From: Helochares maculicollis
Taxonomy: Eukaryota; Arthropoda; Insecta; Coleoptera; Hydrophilidae
DNA length: 64,000 nt
Assembly: GCA_033557835.1 (NCBI GenBank)
Contig: JAWQRO010000012.1
Location: 1 to 64,000 of the forward strand
Direction of reading: 5' to 3'
Position numbers and translations under genes: made by a program. The first letter of the stretch is position 1, and each line of letters starts with the position of its first letter. This document shows positions 38,801 through 51,640 of the stretch, one piece after another. The notes beneath the pieces are model-generated. The model ran no database searches and was not told the origin of the DNA. It worked only from the letters and a program-made list of their open reading frames with translations.

Positions 38801-41800
38801 GCTTAATCCTTTGGCGGGATTATTTTAAATTTATAAATCACTACATAATTCAAACGGGAGCTTAGAAAAAATAACTTTCTTCAAAGTGATGATAAGAAAT
38901 ATATAAGCCGCTATTTATTTTCTATTCTCGGAATTTTTTAGGAGATAATTTGGGCGTCTAACGGAAATACGACAGTGTTTTTGCAAATTAATTAATTATA
39001 AATGCTTATGAGTAATAAATTCCCACTGTAAGTAATATTTTACACAGACCGTTTTTTAGACTTTTATATCTCTCGTTGGCCCATACAAATGCATTAAAAA
39101 TTCATGTACGTAGATCAAAATATTTTGCAAACGTCCATAAACAGCAATAATTTGTCCTATTTTGACTTCCAAAGTGGGTATTTAATCGCCTTGTTTATTT
39201 AACTGATTGATGCGCTATATTTTGATGCTAGCATTAGGAACTCTGGCCATTTAAGTACAGGAATTCACGCCTTATATTCAAATAAGGCGCTCTCTCCTTA
39301 TTTTGCATAAACTATCTAGATTTGGCATTTTATGTACATAGTGGCGATAGTTACCGAAGTAATTTAGAGCCTAGATCTATCTATTGGACGTACTTAAATA
39401 AAATGTTAATTTCGCCGTAATTAACATGTGGTCGTTTGAGCCTAATTTATAACAGTGTTGAAATTTGAATAATTAAAAAATTACAGTAACTTACCATAAA
39501 TATGTAAAATTAAAATGGGTGGATCTAAGATAATTTTTATGTGCCGAGGTTCCGAAACGAAACATTTTTCATCTCAAAATGTTTTATCTGTCGTTATTTC
39601 AAGGTGTGTTTTTTTATCATGAAATCGGCTGTCTTATGGCTGGTTTCCCAAATTAATGCATTTTCTGTGAGTATGAGCAGAGTAGTTAAATAGTGCTGGA
39701 TAGTGCAAATAGCTCCAATTGTATGCTGCTTTCCTAAGTTTTAGTGTTAACAAAACTTTCTCTCTAAGCATTTTTCAAGAAAAATAATTATCGGTGTTTG
39801 TTGACAAATTATTTAAAACAATTGTATGGGAAATCTAAAATCAACACATTGGTTCTGTTGCCACTTCATTGACATTTTTATTTGATTTTATTTTGGAAGT
39901 GCTATATCAATTCTTACACTCATATGCATTCTCCTTTATCAAATTAAGATTGTGTTATCCCAATTAGCAAAGAGGAACAAGATCTGTCAACATAATATAA
40001 ATTTTATTATAGGACTCGGCAGTACAATTATCTATTTATTGAATTCAATCTAAAATACTCGAGCTGTAGTTTAGCAGAAACTAATATTCCAAAAATATAA
40101 CAAATTACAAAACATTATTGCATTCAGGACGGGGAAATGACATATAACTGTAAAAAATTTTATCTAAGGATTGAAACAAATGATCAAAGAAAATTAATTT
40201 AGAATTTTTTTAAAATATTTATTGATATTGGGAACATTAGTTGATCTATCAATGTACTTGTATAAATGCTAATAGTATAATATAAACTTACTGTTTTCAA
40301 ATGAATCAGAAATGCTGATATTTATCCCTAAATTTGAAAAAGTCTAATGATATTAGCAAACGGAGAGACAACATTGCGCTCTGCGCCTCCACCAATTAGG
40401 CAGATATGTGGAATTTGTGAAATTGAACCACATTATCGTATGTATTCATACAAAGAAATTTTACAATTTTCTTCTGCAGCACCTGAAATTGTACCTAAGA
40501 ATGTTTGCACAAAACGTAACATCATACTGAGAGGAAAATATTTTATTTTTGTACACAAGTACACAAAATACGTTATAGCTAAAAGAACTAGTAAAACTGC
40601 GTAGTCCCAAAATTTTGAATGTTAAATTGAGAATCCCTGTATTGTAATTCGTAGAGTTTAGGGCTGAATATGTGTTTATGTTAGATATATAGAATGTATG
40701 GTCTTTTAATATCATTTTTAGATCCTAGGATCTAGGATTATAAAATCTTGAGTCGTAGGTACAGCATTTTACAATATCGAGTCTACGGCCAAGAAGATAG
40801 AATATAGACTCTAAAATGTAGTAAATGCTATAACTTCAGAGTACTATTTTAGACTTACAGCTCAACTATCTTTGTAAAATAGATACAAAAGGATAAATAA
40901 TTTGTTTTATTCCTTGGAGAAGCCAATAAGATACCATTACTTATTTTTTTAGACAAAATTTGCAGATCTATCTCTTACATATACAAAATTTTGCCATCTA
41001 ATGAGAAAGGTTATCATATCATGTTTAATTGTTTATTGATGCATAAACATGTGGAACTATAGTAGCACAATGCGTTTTCTTGATACAATTTTCTTCACAT
41101 CAATATCCCACAACAAGCTATTCAATTATTTGATAATTGAAATTGACATATTTTAGATAGTTGTGGTTCATAAATTAAATAATTATATAATGCCATTTTT
41201 GTGAAATTGTTGTGATTGCATCACGTTATCAATAACCAGTTGAACGCACCGAAAATTTCAGAAGCAATTGTTGAGTAAAATCTTTACTCATTAAGTATGT
41301 TATATATGTTTTGCAATAATTGTTGAAATTGAGTGATCAAACTCCATATTTTAAATTCTTTCTAGTTGTAAATTTTCTAATTCTCTGTAACTAAATGATA
41401 TTTCCAAGAATGTTGTATATTTCCATATAGTATAAAACTGCAATAATGTATTACAATAAACAGCTCATCACTCCAGATAGTTCACCAGTATGTTTAACAA
41501 CATTTCTGGATCTTAAGTTAACGAGAATTTCTTGATTGTGGTTTTTCTAAATTTCAAAATACTTTATACAGAGCTACTGGCGTATATAATCCCATTTGAC
41601 CAAATCAAATTTAATTTACTGTTTCAATTGGATACAGAAAATCGCTATTTTACCTAGAACTAACTGAAATAAATCACCTAAGCATATTGCAGCTATAGGA
41701 CTTAATATCTTGAAATATCTTTTTATTTGGAATCTCATCCAACACCGCGCTTAAAAATCCCTGTAATATCGCAATAAACACAAAGTAACATAAATTAAAT

Positions 41801-42490
41801 GAGTTCCTTTTAGAATGAAAATTCAATCGTCATGCTTTTGTAAAATTCAATAAATTCCTCTCATTTACATTCAATAAAATATACTTGAACAGGCCTAGTC
41901 AGAAGGATACAATCTATCGGCTGTGAGGTGCAGTCATACTTCTTATTGTAAAGCCTGTTTTCAACTTTTGAATGGTAATAGGCCACACCGTATTCTCAGT
42001 TCCTCGCACTTATGCCCAATTATAAAAAAAGCAATTTATAATATAGGAATCCTTTTAAGCGTGACACCGCCCACGCTATAGCTTAGGCGTGCATTATGTA
42101 AGAACAAGATCAAAAAACTTCTATAAATTTTTCAACAAGCACATCGTTCAAGCCGGTATAAAAATAGTAACCGTATAATGTTTACAAGTATAAACAAACG
42201 AGAAAGCGTTTTCTAACAAGATTTATTTAACTTGTGATACATAAACATGGAAGAAAAACTTGAAAAATATAACATTTAATAAGTGTATACACATATAATT
42301 GCCTGCCCGACCAATAAATTACATAAGCGCTTTTTCCAAAAATAATGTATGTTCTTCAACAGTTTTTAATTTAGAAATAATAAAGCATGGTCTTGGAAAT
42401 GCGTCACCAAATGTCAGGCTTGACAACGGAAAAATGTTAAACAAAAGGTGAAAATAAAGGGTTTAGGGGTTAACAGCCTCAAGGCTTTAA
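38801..42490. other. AT-rich gene-free tract
   Basis: No gene was recognised. Apart from the palindrome at 40,719-40,734, no structured element was noticed. The 85-codon plus frame at 40,347-40,604 and the 84-codon minus frame overlapping it lack recognisable domains. Confidence 0.55.
40719..40734. repeat. 16-bp perfect palindrome
   Basis: TAGATCCTAGGATCTA is fully self-complementary, with no spacer. It lies in a patch (40,720-40,810) where TAGGAT/GTAGG words recur, so it may be left from an eroded short repeat. Confidence 0.6.
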
Positions 42491-42882
42491 TTTTCCGGGA
42501 ACAACGTTATGATAATTAACCCTCTTAATATATTTTCAGCAGTTGCAAGAGGAACACTTCAAGGGAAACGTGGTACTTTGTTTATGCGACAAAAATTATT
42601 GTACATTTAGTACAGCACTGCCGCACGTAGTCTCGAAATAAAATATTTGCAAATTGTCTATTTTCCAGGCCCAGTATAAACATTCCACTAAAAATATGAC
42701 TTTTAATTTAGATGTCACCGTATTTTTGTGTTGAGTGGCAGTAAATAAACAAAAGCACAGCAAAATATAATCCTCGTAAGACATATCAAGCACGCGGTGA
42801 GCTTCAATATATTTTTAACCCAATCAGACAATTATTCATTGTTGTATCACTTGTTTGATCGTCCGTCAATAATACGCTCCTT

Positions 42883-42930
42883 GCTAAACATTACATGTGC
42901 TAAGCATTACTTGTGCTCAGTATTACATTT
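42883..42930. repeat. 16-bp tandem repeat, three copies
   Basis: Three consecutive 16-bp units start at 42,883, 42,899 and 42,915. They follow the pattern GCTAAGCATTACWTGT, with one to four differences each. It is a small minisatellite or a duplicated binding site. Confidence 0.6.
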
Positions 42931-43550
42931 GATTACACTCGTTATCTCCCAGATGCGTCTGTGTAGAATTTACAACGTACCTTCTTTCGAAAATGATTAT
43001 CCTCAGTTGCGTGCCAATTACTGTGGTAATACTACCCAGCTATAAATAAATTTTTTATGACAATGGCTTAACCTGTGTAAGTATACAGCAATCACGAAAA
43101 TCTTGTACAAAATCCTTATTTATGTGAGTCGTCTTGGTTGTAGCGCGGCCTATATTTGAGCATTAAAACTAAATAATTATATGCAGTAACGTATTGAAAT
43201 TATGTGCCCATTCTCATTCCTGTTCAGGTAAAATGTGTAAATTATATACATATTACAATGCTATTTTATGGGTGTATTTTTGAGTAGAACAGAATACAGT
43301 ATTATTGCATATTCAGATTGAGTGCGCTTATCAAATGAAACGGAATTTTTAATTTGCATCGTTTAAAATTGCAAATTTCTTTACCTTATATTAATTTAAC
43401 TTCATTGATATTTCGAGCAATAGGCAAAAAATCAATTGTGTTTCCATTTTTTATTTAGCCTTAAAATATTTTCACTGTGAGTTTTTATATGTTTGATAAT
43501 GCATAATTCTTGATGAAATGAGCATGAGCTTTACAGTTTCCAAGGTTATC

Positions 43551-43566
43551 AATAGGTGGCGCAAGC
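43551..43566 (+). promoter_or_regulatory. CTCF-type insulator motif
   Basis: AATAGGTGGCGCAAGC contains the full AGGTGGCGC core of the insect CTCF site. It is the better of the two matches in the window and lies about 14 kb to the right of the other, in the same orientation. Confidence 0.4.
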
Positions 43567-44099
43567 TTTACCGCACATATCTCTGAGGCTTGTCAAAGTT
43601 CCTTGCCCACACAAACTCGCTATGGTATTTATAATCCACTATTCATGAATAATTGGCGCTATTTTTATGTTTTAATGCTTTACATATTATAATTACAAAT
43701 GTAGTCGTAAAAATCACTAACGGCGTAATATATGGACACATAATTGATATAAATAATCTTGATTATGTTAAAATATTGTAATTCATACTTTTTTGGTCGC
43801 CATTTATTAATTTATGAAAGGTGGAAGATACATATTCAAAGAAAATCAATGCGGACTTAGTCATTTTTGACATAAACACGTTTTTCTGATTCTAAGTTTA
43901 GGTTTCACAATTGATTTTTAATAGCCCTTCATAAGAGAGGGGAAAATACCCCTTGCAACCACTATTGCTACCTTGTTAAGAAGGTTGCCTATTTGACAGC
44001 TAGATCATTAAGGGATAATATAGTAAGATGACAGCTACAGTATTACATTAGTTAAAAATGCGTCATTGAGAGGGTGCCCAATTGGTTTCTATTATTTAT

Positions 44100-44260
44100 T
44101 TATTCCGGTTGCAGAAACAATAATGACAACCTTATTCTTTGAAATTACAAACACGATCGCGAAAGGTGTTTAGTCACACCTCAGCAGTAAAACTTCAATT
44201 TACCGACAATAACAGCCGTAAAAGTAATTTACAGCCATCAAAATGAGCAATAAAACAAGC
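44100..44260. promoter_or_regulatory. Small cluster of Hox/Caudal-type words
   Basis: CAGTAAAAC (about 44,188), GCCGTAAAAG (about 44,216), GCCATC (about 44,234) and GCAATAAAAC (about 44,248) lie within 70 bases, in the same orientation and style as the larger cluster at 34.74 kb. It sits about 0.6 kb right of the CTCF-type site. Confidence 0.3.
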
Positions 44261-44354
44261 AACTAATGGTTCTCTTTATTATAATTTAAATACATGTAAT
44301 TGCAAAGTATCTACACTTTAACTAATTATTCTAAATAAAGCTTTAAAAGAGCCG

Positions 44355-44747
44355 TCATGATTTTCCCATTAAAGAATACAAATTATACATCGAAAAAAAT
44401 TCCTCATCAACATCGATTCCTGATCGACGTATTAAAACTTCTCGTGAGTGTGTAAAAAATGGATGTATGAACATATGAAACCTCCTCATCGACGTATAAA
44501 AAATCCCCGCTGGCGAATTAAAAACTCTCATTAATGTACAAAAACTTCTCATTAACGTGCAAAAAGTCCTCATTAACATATAAAAATGCTTGTCCAACAA
44601 ATTAAAACTCCAGATCGAAAAATAAGAATTTCTCATTAACAAGTAAAGAAACGTAAAACCACTAAATTTAATTGCACGGTTCGTGAGCAGATGGTCGTAA
44701 TTGCAATAACTATAATTGCTGCTAATACAAAATATATAAAACATCAA
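44355..44747 (-). other. 130-codon open frame spanning the 21-bp repeat; coding status doubtful
   Basis: The frame starts at 44,747 and runs leftward. About 85 residues come from the minisatellite and read as diverged heptads rich in Phe, Met and Arg (MRTFCTL, MRSFCTL, MRVFNSP, AGIFYTS). The N-terminal 45 residues (rich in Tyr, Ser and Phe) and the short C-terminal tail resemble no family I know. A repeat whose period is divisible by three stays open easily, so length alone does not argue for a gene. I found no promoter, splice sites or poly-A signal arranged around it. Most likely it is not a gene. Confidence 0.12.
44400..44655. repeat. 21-bp minisatellite, about 12 diverged units
   Basis: Units recur every 21 bases (occasionally 17-23), with plus-strand consensus near CTCATTAACGTATAAAAACTT. 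Clear unit starts are at 44,420, 44,441, 44,485, 44,506, 44,527, 44,548, 44,569, 44,590, 44,611 and 44,632. The three units from 44,527 to 44,589 are closest to each other. Because 21 is a multiple of three, the minus-strand frame stays open as heptads of the type MRTFCTL. A 130-codon minus frame (44,355-44,747) spans the array, but outside the repeat it resembles nothing known. Confidence 0.75.
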
Positions 44748-44760
44748 CTCCGCAATTTAA

Positions 44761-46090
44761 TTGCATGAAAAACAATCATTCTTACAACATAATCTCAAGG
44801 AGCACTGTAAATATTTAAAAGCAGCAGGTATCTTGTGCACCGAGCTTTTTCTCTACTAATGGCCTATATTCGTAGAGCTAAATGGTAGACACAACAGTGT
44901 AATTCAATAAACATAAACGCTTTATGGTCCCTCAGTGAACTCGTTTCTCAGAAATAGCATGAATAAATGCCATGAACTTGGATGAAGTTGGTTTAGTAGT
45001 ATGGCAAGGAAAGAGTTAGCAGATCGCATGATTTTGATTGCGCTAAATCCAGATTATTTTTCTTTTAAAATTTATAACACTTTAAATTGTAGTATTGCAA
45101 ATTAAGTGAAATCTTGTTTAGAAGCAAATTATACCATAATTGGGTGTTCTCTTCATTTTTTCTTGTGCAAATGCTTGCTTTTTATTTTATATATTTTGTC
45201 TTGATTTAAGTTTTTTTTAATGCTGCTATATACTCTACCTTTATTTATGTGTTTAATTAATACATTAACAATCAGTTATAAAAAGTGGGCAAGTACAAAA
45301 TAGGGTGCAAGATTAGAGAAAGTATATACCGATTCAAAATGATTTAACATGCTCACCTCTTAGTCACTGACCTTAGAGTATATTTTTCATTGTTGATTTG
45401 GTAGCGATCAAATATGCGTGTATATATATGAAAGCTTCAGATAATAATGTAGATCTTTTCAGGTCAAGAGAAGACTGTAAAGAATTGTGTTGATGAAAAA
45501 AGTAAAAATGTATTCTTCGTAAATGAAATTTAAATCCGCAACAATGTAACGCTACCACACTACAAAGTTTGTACAACTAGTATCGCCAATCGGTAAATCA
45601 TAGCAGTAGAATACCCATGACCTTCTCTGAACTTAAATGGACAATTGAAGTGATAAATATGCAGTATAATAAAAATAAATAAATAACAATTTAATTAACG
45701 ATTAAAAATGATTTAATTATTGATTAAATAATAAATTAAGCATTTCTTTCTAAGAATAGGTTATCATGTATAGACAATGTTATAGTGTTATAAATCATGA
45801 AATCATCAATAATTAGTAGACAATAGAAAGAGACTACGATGGAAACAGAAGGAGTAATAGTTTCAAATTTGCCCGAATTAAATTATTTAACAATGAAAAC
45901 TACCCACCATATTAAACAGACAACAATGTCTGCTTTTAAACAAGCTTAAGAACTGGTTTGGAACTTGTTTTTCTAAAGGCGGAGCAGCCAGTCTGACTTT
46001 TAAATAATTGCAGAATGTTACAATAACCTATGTATTATATGTATTAAAATAACGACGTAACTCGCAATATTTTCTGCATTTAATCTGCGT
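44761..46090. other. AT-rich gene-free tract
   Basis: Nothing supportable was seen. An A/T-only patch with many TTAAT words lies at 45,670-45,740. Confidence 0.6.
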
Positions 46091-47880
46091 AAATGATGAA
46101 TAAAAATTACAAAATTGCATGTTCTTTGCCGGTTTTCAGATGGAACGGGGAATTTAAAACCTATAACTTCGGAATATTATTGCAAACAACTTGGTAATCG
46201 TATTGATTACGGCGCCCGTTTATTCACTGGAATTAGGGAATATACTGACACTTTTTAAAGGATTTCAATAAATTCGCCATATTTATTTGATTACCTTGAC
46301 GTTCTCATTAATTAACTTTGTTGTTGGACGTGGATTCCAATGAAATAATTTTTCTTCGCAAGCCGCATAACTTTCTATTTAATTCGGATATTACCTCTTG
46401 CCTTTCTATGATAGGTACCCATTTAGACCGCTTACTTATTTATAAATTATTTTAAAGTCAATTTCAATTCCTTTACACTTTGTTTATTTTTAATATTGAT
46501 TACATATTTACTTTGGTTTATCAAAATTATTTTGAAAATATTTTGTAAATTCGGTATTTAAATTGCACAAATACTAATAATTTCCAATTTATACATAAAC
46601 CACACGATATAAACACTTCCAAGCCTTGCTTGCCTTTGAAATGTGTATTAATTTATTTAAACGACATAATGCCATGCACAATCTTTGCTGCTGTCGCAAT
46701 CTTAGCGTTAATTTAGTTAAAAGGCATTGAAACGAGCACGTCCTTTGGGGACATCTGTTAGTTATGGCATAATATCCTAAAAAAGCAAAAGAGATTAAGT
46801 GAACTCACTACTCGTCCAATTTTTCTTCGCTGCACGACAGTCGGCCCAGACAACTTTCATGTTAAAACGGAATTTTAATTAATCTTTATTATTTATGAAA
46901 AAAGACAGACTATTCCTTTTTGTCACAATCAAGCATCCTTCAATTTAATTCGCTTACATCACGAAACTTGTCTAATACAACAGAATTTATTTTATAGCGG
47001 TGCAAACTGTCAAGTAGTAGGTTCACACTGCAATCCTATTACATTTTCTAGATGAAGAGCGTTTACAGAAATTGGTTCGGTAGTTTCACGTGTGCTCTTT
47101 TATCTTAAACTGCACTTGTTTTCCTTCCCCTTGTATTGAAGCTTAAGTTTCAGCAATTTGAAAGGAAGCTATTCCATTAACGAAGCGAAATTCATTATTT
47201 TACTTTTTCCTTGATTATTCCTTCCTCACATTGTTGGAGATTGCTCTGCAGCCTGGAACAAAGGCAAGAAATATTATAAATTAATCCAGCTCAAAAAAAT
47301 TCAGTATTGCTCCCTAAATTATTAAGAAAAATGCGCCCAAAAGGAAAAACAAGAGAGCCCTCTTCCTAAATCAGAGACGGAATCCCGCAATAACAGGAGC
47401 CTGGTTAAAAAAGGTAGTAATTTTAATACAAACCAAGCTCGGGGCGGTACATTGCAGAACACCGGCAATAAAATGGGATAGTTTCATTAAATATGCACTT
47501 GCACTTCCAATTTAGTTCTTCTCCAGCCCCGTGTGCGAGCTCCTCTCCCACATATCTCCTTCCCACAAAACGTATTCCTATTTGACGTGAGTTTTTCCCT
47601 GTCTGCAACCCCTAATGCAATCCTATACACATGTGACAACCCCATTTTGGGAAATACAATTTGCGCTAACACGCACACGAAGATATATGAAGGGTTTGGA
47701 CAATCTGCTGCTATCCGAGGTCATGTTTGTAAATGTAACAATACTTGGAGAGAGAAGAACCTTCTTTATTTCCCTCGTGTACACTGGGCTATGTAATATT
47801 TTTTTTGTGGATTGGGCCCGCGACAAAATATTCAGTTTATGGATCCACTGTATCGGACTAGAATCATATTGTAGTGGTTA
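46091..47880. promoter_or_regulatory. Complex gene-free island
   Basis: Composition is more balanced than its flanks. GGCAATAAAATGG (about 47,465, Hox/Caudal type) and TTCCCAC (about 47,567, Su(H) type) are present. Several overlapping short frames on both strands at 47,423-47,881 are mutually exclusive and show no recognisable domain. It is probably regulatory. Confidence 0.28.
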
Positions 47881-50760
47881 GAAATTCATTTTAATCCACA
47901 TGTACATATCAGCTGACGTATTGAATGTAAATTTCCTGTGTTGACTGTAACCTAGACGCACATGCCTTAATTGTGAAGTCAGTTCTGAAACTGAAGTCAT
48001 AGTTGTCAATCATATTGGATATTTTTATTGGCTATAGAACTTTATTGATTTTCGTGCTATGTATGTCACTGAGTGTTAAGGCGGTAAAGTACATGTGAGA
48101 AGGTAGCGGAATTTTTATAGCTCATTTAGGCGCAAAATAGTAGCTTCGCTCTGCCCAGTATGCTGAACTAAAAGCAAACTATGAACCTCTTGGAATATAT
48201 TGCTAATGACCAGCTTGATGAATTTTACCTAAGACCGCAACTAAACTGATGTTGCTATCAACTTTTAAATGTTAAAGAAATTATGTTTCTAAATACTTTC
48301 ATTGTATTTAAGACGCATACCTAGCAGGCGTCTTCTGCAATATTATATATTTCATAAAATACTGGTATTCATATAAAGTAACGGTAACGTATCTAAACTT
48401 TGAGTGCATCCGTGAATGATTTTCTAAAACGTGACAAAATTACAAATATAAATGCAGTAGTTTTAGGCTACGCTAAATTAAAAAACTTCAACACTATTTC
48501 AGATGACCTCAAAATTGATCGCCATGTTTCTAATGAGATTAAATTTTATTAAGCCCTGTCTCTTGGTACTTTAGAGACAAATGTTTAACTAAAAATGTAG
48601 TTTATATAAAAAAACTAGATTTACTGTACAAATGTTCAAACATTATATGAAAATTTTTACTAATTTATAATATTAAGAGTCGCATATAAAACAATTGAGA
48701 TTACCTGCGCATTTTTAGTATATTGATTATAAAGTATGAATTGTCGGATTTTCTACAATTCTGGATTAGACTGCCGCTATCACTATTTTTGTGTAATTCT
48801 TTTATGGTGAAAATGCGTTTTTACTTCATTAAACGCATTGCACTTCTTTTTTAATTGTTTTTGTCAGACTAACGTTTCTAAAACCACGAAAAATGAATCA
48901 CTCATGATATTTTTATGTATGAGCTCCGTCGTTGAGGTGATGCATCGCACAGAGTTCGTAGCAATAAAGTATTTTCAGAAGATGTAATAAATGCACGCAG
49001 AGTAGCAGAAGTTTTGTTATAGTGACTTTTACCTTCATTGTATGCCTGCGACCTATTTGAATAACAATGAGCTAAAGTAGAAGCTGATATTTCACATACA
49101 AAGTGTCAATAAGCAGCAAGGTTTGAAATACCTAGTTCCAATATTTTACAAGATTGGATCATTTAAAACAAATTGGCAGGATAAAAGAGCTGCAATTAGA
49201 GGCTCTGCTTGAATGATCATATTGGCTAAAATATCGATAACGTGATATGCTAAAATTGTGAGGCCTTGATTTTCAAGTGTGGATCACAATGATGTAATTT
49301 TTATTGGATTTTGAAGACCATTTAGAATAGCTAGTTTGAGGAAAATAAGGTAAACTATCAGTTGTAGCAATAAATCAAAACTTTTGTTTATTTTTAGTAT
49401 ATAAACAGGTTTTTTTATTAAACCATATTCAAGAAACCAAAAAATTGGGTTGGTTTCTTGATAGCCTGCTTTATTAAAATGTATAATTGGCGCAGGCCAC
49501 AATTCCTTCTAATGCTTTCAGTGTTAGTTATTTCAGACAAAGTTATTTTTTATTTTATATACTCTAGTCACTTTTCTGCAACCTCCGCTTTCTAGTTGGT
49601 TCAGTTTAGTAAGTGGTAAAAGCTATACATTGCAAAATTATCTGGACATTATTATTATTAGAAGATGTCTTTATTTTGAACTAATATCTTGATCCTCACA
49701 GAATATCATTCTTCTTGGGTAAGTTGTTGCTGTTTGGTACTCGACTTTTCATACGAAATGGTTTTTTTGTCAAGCATAGAATTGACTAGTTCGTAGACAA
49801 TGTACAAATTGACTACATATAAGATGCTTTCTTTAACCTAGAGAGTTCATTTCAAGCTAATCAGACTTTATATGGTCCTGTTGCAGATTATCCTAAACAT
49901 ATTTTGAAACCACATGTGTACTTATTGATGAAACGCAATGTGGAAAATGTTCTACCAAATTGTTTGTCTTGCCTGTATATCAGATGCCCCCTCTATGGAA
50001 TTAGCTTAGTTTCATCTATTATGATATATGCATCACTGAATAATTATTTATGGTATTTCTTTTACAAAACATTCATTTAAGGCTCAAGTTTTCCAAGGCA
50101 ATCTCCTTTTTCAAATAATTTCTTGTTGCCGAAGGGTAACATGCATCGCAATAACTAATATTGGTTTTTTGTTAAGTGCATGGGAATGTCAAATCGTGTT
50201 GCTAAATAATCATGCGATCAGTTTACTTTAACTAAACTAACTGTAATGATATTCTTAAATTTTCGTTCATTTCTTCTGCATTAGTTTAGGATATTCATTT
50301 AGTGATCTTGGTTATGATTAGACCATTACCTTCTACGACCAGTACCTCCATGAGACAGATACCGGCTGTTCTGGTTCCGTTCATTTATGTGACGTACTAT
50401 AACGGAAAATGTAAATGCCGTCCACAGTAGAAGTTTTTAGTGCAATTCATAATCTTCTTTCTCTCACGAAAACTGAACTTATTCTCATTTTCCATTGAAT
50501 TTATAACTTATTGATTAAATGATTGATTTGGGATTAGGTCTAAATTATGTAATTGCCTTTTCATGCTGGTTCGAACAGAGTAATTTGAAAATTCCCTACC
50601 TCGATTTCATCTGCAATCTTTTTCAACTGAGATTCTGCCAACATTTGACTACGCGATACGTTTAAATCTAATCTCTTCAAAATCTGGAGCGTAATGAAAA
50701 ATATATCATATATTTTAAATGCTAAGTATATTAAATTGATTTACTGTTCTTTATATTAGC
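47881..50760. other. AT-rich gene-free tract left of the mariner
   Basis: No gene was seen. It contains the stem-loop at 49,429-49,461. The 72-codon minus frame over that stem-loop (49,284-49,502) is not recognised. Confidence 0.55.
49429..49461. repeat. Perfect 12-bp stem-loop
   Basis: Arms at 49,429-49,440 (TCAAGAAACCAA) and 49,450-49,461 are exact reverse complements with a 9-base loop. It is too short for a microRNA precursor as seen. It could be a transposon-end remnant or a cruciform or RNA hairpin. Confidence 0.55.
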
Positions 50761-50766
50761 AAAAGT

Positions 50767-51640
50767 CGACTATTTTTCAACATAGGTACCATGCTTTTTC
50801 ATGATCTTGTTCCAGTTCTGCACAAAGCGAAGCCGTCATAAAAAAGATTTTTGGTTGAGCTGCAAGCCCAAAGAACAGTGCTTCTTTCATTGCTTCATAT
50901 AAGGTAAATCTACCACCCCTTAGTCCCCCTTAGGGCTCTTTGAATGGGCCAAACAAGTGGGAATCAGATGGCGCTAGATCAGGGTTATACAGAGAATGAG
51001 ACAGTACTTCGAAGTGTATGTGAACATGGCATTTTCGTGCAACAAAACAACACTTTTGGACAGCATTCCTCGGAGTTTGCTTTGAATTGCAGGCTTCAAG
51101 TTTCCAGTGCGTTTCACTGTAATGCGCATTGTTTATTATTTTGCCCCTTTCTTTATAATGTTCTACCATTTCATCTTGTGAGTTCCAAACAACTAAAAGA
51201 ATCATTTTACAGTTGGCATTTCCTGAAAAGCAAATTTGGATATTTTCCACTATCTGCAGTTTACTCTCCATCTTGTAATAATGGACTTATGGACCAGATA
51301 GATTCCGTACAAGAAGATGTCAAGTTCAAGCGATTCAAATATTTTTGAGAAATGTCCAAGTGCTGTTTTTTATGCAACTGTGTGAGTTGTTTTGAGATCC
51401 ATCTTGCACAGACTTCATGAAACCCAAGACTAATTTGTAGACAATGTATCTTTAGCAATAGTGCACGTTTTTCTCATTAGTGGTGGTAAATGGTAGTCCG
51501 GCTGCTTCGTCATGCATAACACGCGTTCCACTATTTTTAATTTGTTTAATCTATTAATACACAATATATTAACGCAACATAATGTTCCCGTACTGCACAG
51601 AAAGTCTTCGACTAATTTCGGCTCTTGTTACACAGTCAAG
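50767..51640 (-). pseudogene. Mariner transposase pseudogene
   Basis: Read leftward, broken frames follow a mariner transposase almost end to end. The order is a helix-turn-helix region with TRAEISRRL (about 51,610) and NSGTRVMHDE (about 51,520); then LGFHEVCARW and DISQKYLNR (51,320-51,430); the first catalytic region CTES (about 51,305); MILLVVWNSQDEMVEHY (about 51,200); LHENA (about 51,030); YNPDLAPSDSHLF (about 50,960); and a C-terminal YVEK-stop near 50,772. Mariners use a D-D-34-D triad. Here the first Asp appears replaced (CTES where CDES is usual) and the second is Glu (HENA for HDNA), while the third (APSD) remains. Frameshifts separate these blocks, and stop codons interrupt the N-terminal part. 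The protein cannot be active. The subfamily was not determined. Confidence 0.85.

Noticed and set aside
43210..43235. Acceptor-like TTCTCATTCCTGTTCAG followed by GTAAAA
   Set aside because: The same AG is followed at once by a donor-like GTAAAA and no open exon follows, so nothing can be defined.
50560..50580. tRNA B-box-like GGTTCGAAC
   Set aside because: No matching A box, acceptor stem or anticodon arm could be built around it.
50944..51348. 134-codon plus-strand open frame, the longest in the window
   Set aside because: It is the antisense shadow of the mariner transposase remnant.
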